Origin: Exophiala sp. HKRS030 | Lineage: Eukaryota > Ascomycota > Eurotiomycetes > Chaetothyriales > Herpotrichiellaceae | NCBI GenBank assembly: GCA_023897205.1 | Contig: JAHWDD010000006.1 | Span: forward strand, 3,596,001 to 3,660,000 | Length of the DNA: 64,000 nt | Direction: 5' to 3' | Position numbers and translations under genes: made by a program | The notes under the pieces: model-generated | What the model saw: only the letters and a program-made list of their open reading frames with translations | Told to the model about the DNA's origin: nothing | Databases searched by the model: none | Shown here: in pieces, positions 58,239 through 64,000 of the stretch | How positions within the stretch are numbered: the stretch's first letter is position 1 | Layout: every line of letters begins with the position of its first letter

Positions 58239-59831
58239 ATGGCCATACGCTCACGACATGGTTGCGTAGACTGCAAACGGGCCAAGGTCAAATGCGACGA
58301 AGTTCACCCATCTTGTGGCACTTGCAGTCGACGTGGACGCCAGTGCAGTGGCTACAATGTAGTCAGCCAACGTCGAGGCTCCAAAACAGCCACTCAGGCT
58401 TCCACTACCCTGGACAGATATGAGGAAGGTGATTCAACTCCTCGCAAATCAAAGTCCACGATTGAAGGGAAAACATGTAGCTTTCCCGCCTGTTCTAATG
58501 GCGGCGTTGCTCCAACGGTATCATTATCAAGCCTTACCGAGGTGCAACCACCACCACTAGAGAGATCAAGACCGAGTCTACCCCCACCTATTGGCAAATC
58601 GCTAGTGCCAATCCCACCAGGATCTGTTAATGCTTCAGACGAACCTCTCATCGAGGTCTACTTCCTGCGCCATCCATCGGAATCAGTCTTTGGCCCCGAA
58701 TTCATCGACGAGATGAATGCTTCTGTGCTCAAGGTCTTTCAGAATAACCCGGTCGCTGTGGGCGATACCCTCTCCGCTATTGGAGAAGCCTATCTGAAGG
58801 ACACCACTCTTGACAGTCTGGTATTGATTCCAAATCGCAGAGCCAGAATTTTGCAACGTCTACGCAACCTTGATACGAAGGGAGTCAGTTTAGAATTGCT
58901 CTTGACGACCATGTTAGGTCTATGTGCAGTCGAGGTAGGTCAGGTACTTGAATTTCATTGGTGACCCGTTTGACATGTCTAGCTTATCAACAGCAACGAA
59001 AAGCCCCAGAAGCCGACTGCCGTACCCGTGCTTCTGGAAAATCTCTCAATGATGCTAGATCATCGCTTGCGGAGAGGCTGTGATTTATCACAGTTGGCCA
59101 AGTATTTCCTCCGAGCATTGGCGAGACAAGACATGATGATCTCGCTCGCAAAGTTTCATCGGCCAAAAATTCCTACAAGCTACTGGCTCGATGATACCTC
59201 CCGCCGTAATGCTGATCGCTTCATGGGCTACACATGCAGTTTGATGCCAATAATGAGTGATCTGTGCGCCCTGGCAGAGGATATTCACGCAGGGGTACCG
59301 AGTTCCCATTCAACAAATGGAATAGATACAAGGCAGCCTTTTGGCCACTCAGCTATGTACCTGGAGCGTGCCATACAGATAAAATCCAACCTGGAGCTGT
59401 GGCGTCCGGCACTAGACACCACAATTTCCTTCAACATATCAAGGAAATTTATATTGCATGCGAATGCGTACCGTAGTGCGTGCTTGCTCTATCTCCATCG
59501 TCTTCTGAACCCAGCGGGCGTTTCGGTCGAGGCTGATCAGTCTGCATTAATCATGGCCTATGAGATCATGACTCACACCTCGGGTTCTGAAGATGACATG
59601 AAGATGGCTTTGTGGCCTGTATTCCTTGCTTCTTGCGAGGTGTCTAGTACGGAAGATCGCCTGACCGCGACTCATATGCTTGAAGTCATCTGTCAAGCAC
59701 GGAAAACTGCCACTTCCTTCCAGATACTTAGTTTTGTTGCCAATCGAGTCTGGGACGCTCGAGATAACGGACGAGATTGGAGTTGGATGACGTTAAGCCA
59801 GAAATACCCCGATGAAATGTTCCCCATCTGA
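58239..59831 (+). CDS. Zn2Cys6 transcription factor with Fungal_trans_2 domain
   Basis: Two exons (58239-58934, 58983-59831) and a 48-nt intron (GTAGGT...TCTAG) give 514 residues. The binuclear zinc cluster is complete at residues 9-36 (Cys9, 12, 19, 26, 29, 36; spacing C-x2-C-x6-C-x6-C-x2-C-x6-C), followed by a basic Ser/Thr-rich linker. The helical regulatory domain begins near residue 135 (EVYFLRHPSESVFGPEF) and continues to the end (MYLERAIQIKSNLELWRP, ACLLYLHRLLNP). Regulators of this type control metabolic or developmental genes; no local target is evident. The intron frame join (CAVE to LINSNEK) is clean. ATG 58239 sits eight codons before the first zinc Cys, a usual position. Confidence 0.9.
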
Positions 59832-60449
59832 TCAACATCACTTAGGAGAGCGTCAGATTTTCCTTGGTGAGCAAAATTAAATGCAACTTTTGACGCGTTC
59901 CAACGGGTGAAAGGGTCCAGGTGAGTACTTGAAAAAGCACCAAGAACCCCAAAGATATTACAGTTCTGTCGACCACCAGAATGGTGGTACTTGAGGTCCT
60001 TTTGGCGTTTGGGAACAAAGTCCTGCTTCGTCACCTAAATTGACGTAAAAATGGGCAAGTCTCGACAGGTTGACCATCCCAATGAATGACATGTTGCATG
60101 ATCCCGAGGGTCCAAGGATAAATTTGTGATGCTCAAGGCTCATCATCCGATCGCACGACTTCGTCAGTACCTGGCTGCTTTCTGACGGTTTGGAACAAGT
60201 CGATGAACCTGATGGCACCTTCACACCCAAGGCAGTCCAACAACGTTCTTTCCCTCATTCCCCGGCCCAACCTACAGCTCCTGCTCTTAGCTCTGGCCAG
60301 GCATCTGGCACAAAATACCAATTTTATCCTGCTCATGTTTCTCCTCTCCAACTCATCCTCATCTTTGCCACTCGTTGGCTTGTCAGCCGTGTTCACTCAA
60401 CGGTTCCGACCTAACAAGCAATATACTGTTCACTATCCTTCTCAGCATC
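59832..60449. other. Intergenic region between two plus-strand genes
   Basis: About 620 bases. Open frames overlap on both strands (60133-60396 minus, 60190-60414 plus) but give no recognisable product. The frame of the next gene is open from 60375 without an ATG before 60450, so that part is taken as leader. Confidence 0.45.
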
Positions 60450-61280
60450 ATGGATATGAAGTATTTGCTCTTACCCTGGGAATACAAACCCGAAGAGGTG
60501 AACGAGGACAATTCTGAGCTGGAACCCATAAAGCCTAGCCCACCTTCAGTGGAAAAGAAAAACTGTCATCATTCAGATCTCTCATCCATGATATGCATAG
60601 CCTCAGATGTCAACAACCTCTACCCTGGAACCAATTTCGCGCCGTTCATCGACCTTGACTGGGGTTACACCACTCCCAACTCCTCTCTTCCCTTGTTCTC
60701 ATACGGATTCGATCTGGCGTATTTGGGGAGAGGCAAGACTTGCGAAGCATGTCAGGGATTGAAACAAATATGGGACACAATCGTTGTGTCGGTATGTGGC
60801 GTGGTACAGGACGTTAATGGCGAGGAACGCGCCGGCTTGGGGGTCATATTTAACAACAAATCCACGAAAAACATATGCCACCGGGTTCCGAACAGTTTGA
60901 TCTTTTCACCACCTTGGCGTATGGAAATCATGGCGTCAATCATGGCTGTGATGCAAGCACTTTACAGCATTACATCCATTATGGGTGAACAGCCTGCCAA
61001 ATACTGGCTGCGGCTCAAAAACATTGTCCTAATGACCGATTCTTTATTCGTTGCTCTTGGAATGTCGCGAGAAGAGCGCGCACAGATGAGTGATGGAGGT
61101 GACGAGAAAGATTTAGAGCCGGAAAGGGAAGTTTTGCGGACCCTCAACGACTATATTGAACAGCTCTCACAGATTACGGGTTGGAAGGTCTTCTTCCGAT
61201 ATTCCCAGCCCCAGGTCAGCCGTCGTTTGGCTGTTGATGCCCTGTCTCTTCCACCATCCGAATTGTTTTACGAGCTCTAA
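60450..61280 (+). CDS. Degenerate RNase H-fold protein
   Basis: A single exon of 276 residues from ATG 60450. The central part reads as an RNase H-like domain: a beta-strand pair (IVVSVCGVVQDVNGEERAG followed by LGVIF), a helix with the conserved Glu position (RMEIMASIMAVMQALYSI), a strand and Asp (IVLMTDSLFVALGM), and a late helix (LNDYIEQLSQ). The Glu and the second Asp of the active site are kept, but the first Asp of strand 1 is replaced (VSVCG), so catalysis is doubtful. Similar stand-alone domains occur in many fungi, often next to retroelements or as lineage-specific families; none of the latter context is visible here. The N-terminal ~100 residues are unrelated and rich in Ser/Pro. 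Confidence 0.6.
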   Translation: MDMKYLLLPWEYKPEEVNEDNSELEPIKPSPPSVEKKNCHHSDLSSMICIASDVNNLYPGTNFAPFIDLDWGYTTPNSSLPLFSYGFDLAYLGRGKTCEACQGLKQIWDTIVVSVCGVVQDVNGEERAGLGVIFNNKSTKNICHRVPNSLIFSPPWRMEIMASIMAVMQALYSITSIMGEQPAKYWLRLKNIVLMTDSLFVALGMSREERAQMSDGGDEKDLEPEREVLRTLNDYIEQLSQITGWKVFFRYSQPQVSRRLAVDALSLPPSELFYEL

Positions 61281-62150
61281 AAACAATTCCAGAGGTCTTG
61301 ATAAAGATTCATCGGCCTGCTATCCTCGACTATATAGATATATGAGCCGAGTAGACATTTTTTTGTAAGTGTCATTAAGGAATTATGGTTAGGCAGTGCC
61401 CATGAAAGTGAGGTGTGTTCACATGACCAACTGCTCTTTTACTAGCGCTTCTCACCTGGTCTATCCTTGCGCAGAGATTTAATGGTGTCGAAAAATCGAT
61501 GAAGAAATTGAGCTGAGCGCTTGTCCCGTGTCACCGGACCTTGTACCGAGTCTGGCAAGTGCTGGCGGCCTAAACCATCATACATGATCAGTCGGTGGGG
61601 AAACCTAAACAATCAGACAATATTTCGACTTGCATTACACGCATCTGTTAGCAATGATGGTGACCGATCGAGTAGAATATGCATCAAGCCGATTTCAATC
61701 CTTAAGGCTCTTTGGTTTTGAATAACATGTACTACGGAAGACCCACGGAGCTACATTCGCCTCTCAAGACATCAGCAAGAGACGTCGAAACTTGAACGAC
61801 CCATCACGTAAGACCACGTAGCCGCGAATCACGAAATCACAGGGTATTTTAGGTTATCAAGAAACATTGAGTAATCAGAGCTTTTTTGGTATATGCTTTG
61901 AGTATTGCGATTGAGCTATGAAGGCGGGTAGTACTAATATCTACCACGACTGGGGCATTAAGGCTGTTCTACACAACACGGGGGCATATGATGGGGCTTT
62001 TTCCAAGGCAGAGGGCAGGGGTTTCGATGAGACTCACTCTGAGTACTGACCTGGGTAAATAAGCTCGGCGATATATGGTTTTTTCAAAGGTGCAACGAGC
62101 GAGCAGCCGACTCTGCATCGGACTTTTCGCTCCAGATTGGACGCGATCGA
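61281..62150. other. Convergent intergenic region
   Basis: The gap between the RNase H-fold gene and the 3' end of the next minus gene. No gene is supported; it is AT-richer than the gene to its right. Confidence 0.5.
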
Positions 62151-63263
62151 TCACCACTCGTCCTCAGCAGAGGCCAAGGTTCCCACGTTGGGCATATAAA
62201 AGCGGATAGATGCGCTCACACTGTGGCCGTCGAGATGGCGGGCCAGGATCTGGAAGAGCGTGGGTCGAGGAAAGCCGTGGGTCTCGAGCAGATTGATCAG
62301 CTCCAGGCCGACAAAGGCGATGCAATGGTCGGCGGTGGAAACGGTGCCGTGATTGAGGCGCGTCTGCGTTCTACGGAACTCATCCTGCAGCGTCACGCCG
62401 GAGTGCAACGCCCGCATCAGCGACAGCGAGTCGTCGATCAGATCCATGATGTGCCCGAACGTCACCGAAGCGCGATCGTCCGCCGACAGGCTGTCAAAGT
62501 ACGCCTGTGCGACTGAGGCTCGGGTCTCCAGGGCCGGCCGACCCAAGAAGCGAATGATGTCGTACGCGCGCAGGCCCTGGGATGCGATGCGGCGGCGCAC
62601 AATCGCCTCGAACCGCTCGCGAGGCAGATTTGGCATCGCCTGCAGCGACTGGGCTGAGATCAAGACTTCGGGTTCCCGCGTGGCTCGACGGCGGTGTTGC
62701 TGCAGTGCTTCCACGGGGACGCGCTGCTTGACCAGTCGCATCAGCCGGTCCGTCTGTCTCACCATCTGGCGGCGAGCGTCCAAGCGCTCACTGGAGCGGA
62801 CTCCCGCCTCGACTGGATGTGGGAATGCTTCGCGACGTCCTCCAAGGCGTGTAACCCGCGGTGATCGCGTACGACCTGCCCCTTGTTGCCGGCCTTGAGG
62901 TGGGGTCTGTGGTGGGGGAATCGGAGGTCCCTCTGGCTCACTGCCGGCTGATTGCTGTTGTTCTTGTTGTTGGGAATAAAGATCATCAGCTGGCAGAATG
63001 GCAAATCGGACGGTTCTACGAGTATTAGCTCTCTGATGTGACACTGCATCGTAAAACTCGTCATCTTCAGTCAGGCTGTCGTTACTCACCATCTCCGGAG
63101 GCGGGACGCTGGTGTTCCGAGTCAAACGAGGTCTACGGCGGCCGGTAGACTCAGTCGTCTCCGCTGCCATGGGGGGATGGTTTGGAGTCGCAGATGAAGT
63201 GTCTTGCGTAATATGCTCGGCGTCTGGGGTGGGGGAGGTGGTGGTAGCTTGTTCGCCTGGCAT
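62151..63263 (-). CDS. GC-rich orphan protein, Arg/Gln-rich
   Basis: One uninterrupted frame of 370 residues from ATG 63263. The N-terminal ~170 residues are disordered, Pro/Gln/Arg/Thr-rich with a poly-Gln-like stretch (QQQEQQQS). The C-terminal ~200 residues look helical and folded (for example RFEAIVRRRIASQGLRAYDI, FGHIMDLIDDSLSLMRAL, DHCIAFVGLELINLL). I recognise no domain. The gene is markedly more GC-rich than its surroundings, especially at third positions, and long open frames therefore appear on the opposite strand too (62353-62898). It could be an orphan gene or a transferred one; neither can be decided from sequence alone. Confidence 0.6.
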   Translation of the reverse strand: MPGEQATTTSPTPDAEHITQDTSSATPNHPPMAAETTESTGRRRPRLTRNTSVPPPEMVSNDSLTEDDEFYDAVSHQRANTRRTVRFAILPADDLYSQQQEQQQSAGSEPEGPPIPPPQTPPQGRQQGAGRTRSPRVTRLGGRREAFPHPVEAGVRSSERLDARRQMVRQTDRLMRLVKQRVPVEALQQHRRRATREPEVLISAQSLQAMPNLPRERFEAIVRRRIASQGLRAYDIIRFLGRPALETRASVAQAYFDSLSADDRASVTFGHIMDLIDDSLSLMRALHSGVTLQDEFRRTQTRLNHGTVSTADHCIAFVGLELINLLETHGFPRPTLFQILARHLDGHSVSASIRFYMPNVGTLASAEDEW

Positions 63264-64000
63264 GGTGATGATTGGCTCTGAGTGAGTGATTTTGCGAACA
63301 ATTGCAATAGCGAGTATGTTTCGGGTGGTGATAGTGATATGCTGTTGTCGAGATTCTGTAGCTAGAGCAATTCTTCGCAGTGGTTGTAGCAGTGGCGGTG
63401 TTGGTGATGGTAGAAGAGAATGAACAACTTCGAGATGAGAAGATGTCTTATAAACATACGATCTTGATCACAGACGCACATGGCAGTGTCTTTGTCTGTC
63501 CTTCGACAATACTCGATCCTTTAGTCCTTGTCGTCGGTATGAAAGCAGTCTTTGTCATGGATTTCACGGAAGCACAACGAACAAAGAAAGGCCAGCAAGA
63601 GTAATCGCTTCACCAGCGAGGCCATTGTTGGTCTCTCCACCATTTGTTTCCTCGACAGAGAAAGAGAGCATAGTTGACAAGGTCGTCACATGTATCCATA
63701 CCAATGCGCAAGGCGCACTGTTTCGTACGCTGGATCTGATCGAGGCAGACATATGACAAAGAGAAACCTCGAAGAGCATGCTGGCAAATCTGTGGCAGAT
63801 TTCGAGGCATTGCAGCTCTATGACGAGTCTGTCGGAGGTGAATGGTTATGATCGTAGGGTTACTAGATGACCGAGGAGCTTGGTCTTATGCCGGGATAGG
63901 TGTGACAGAATATAAAAAGACTTTTGGATCGAATGAATCCGGACTTCTTGGTATGGCATTTGGTTTCGACAATGTTTCAGTATCACTCAGTGGCTCGGTG
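63264..64000. other. Right-edge stretch without a supported gene
   Basis: Mostly the upstream region of the minus-strand gene. A plus frame at 63380-63604 starts at GTG and has no recognisable product. Minus frames around 63564-63810 are short and unconvincing. A gene could begin beyond the edge. Confidence 0.4.

Noticed and set aside
62353..62898. 181-codon plus-strand frame
   Set aside because: Antisense shadow of the GC-rich gene on minus; its Arg/Ser-rich composition is what high third-position GC produces.

Overview
The window looks like nuclear DNA of a filamentous ascomycete (Pezizomycotina). The genes carry short introns, mostly 48-140 nt, with GT..AG borders and CTRAY-type branch points just before the acceptor. 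Typical filamentous-fungal families are present: a CFEM/Pth11-type receptor, a Zn2Cys6 regulator, a Chs7-family protein, an RCR protein and a Dal5-like transporter. Chaetothyriales/Eurotiomycetes is a guess from general flavour and was not tested.

Left part (1-24 kb): a truncated minus-strand membrane protein at the edge; a small two-helix membrane protein (2.4-3.1 kb); a gene-free stretch with an 11-bp minisatellite; a Chs7-family membrane protein (5.9-6.8 kb); a small secreted or membrane protein on minus; an Edc4/Ge-1-like decapping scaffold (8.9-13.5 kb); a large basic, probably nuclear protein (14.1-17.6 kb); a Pth11-like receptor on minus (19.2-21.1 kb); and a Ser/Thr-rich single-pass surface protein (22.8-23.8 kb).

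Middle (24-50 kb): a 4.4-kb gene-poor stretch; an MFS transporter of the anion:cation symporter type (28.2-29.9 kb, minus); the very large Tra1 gene of SAGA/NuA4 (32.0-43.5 kb, minus); the PP2A B56 regulatory subunit (44.4-47.0 kb, minus); and, divergent from it, the TFIIIC subunit Tfc1/Sfc1 (48.5-50.2 kb, plus).

Right part (50-64 kb): a Fungal_trans_2-type protein without a zinc cluster; a 2.4-kb AT-rich island full of TACTWAGTA words; an RCR protein (minus); Arl8 (minus); a Zn2Cys6 regulator (plus, sharing a 560-bp divergent promoter with arl8); a degenerate RNase H-fold protein; and a GC-rich orphan gene on minus. Most of the recognisable genes are core functions (chromatin and Pol III transcription, mRNA decapping, phosphatase regulation, lysosome/vacuole GTPase). 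There is no obvious gene cluster.

Two window-wide signals stand out. First, three long conserved genes (edc4, tra1, B56) are each broken by one or two single-base frameshifts. All five lie at a run of three to five C on the coding strand, and each is healed by one more C, which points to consensus errors in C/G runs or, less likely, to something biological. Second, the 9-mer TACGGAGTA/TACTCCGTA occurs about ten times, only between genes and twice as a close inverted pair, against about 0.5 expected by chance.
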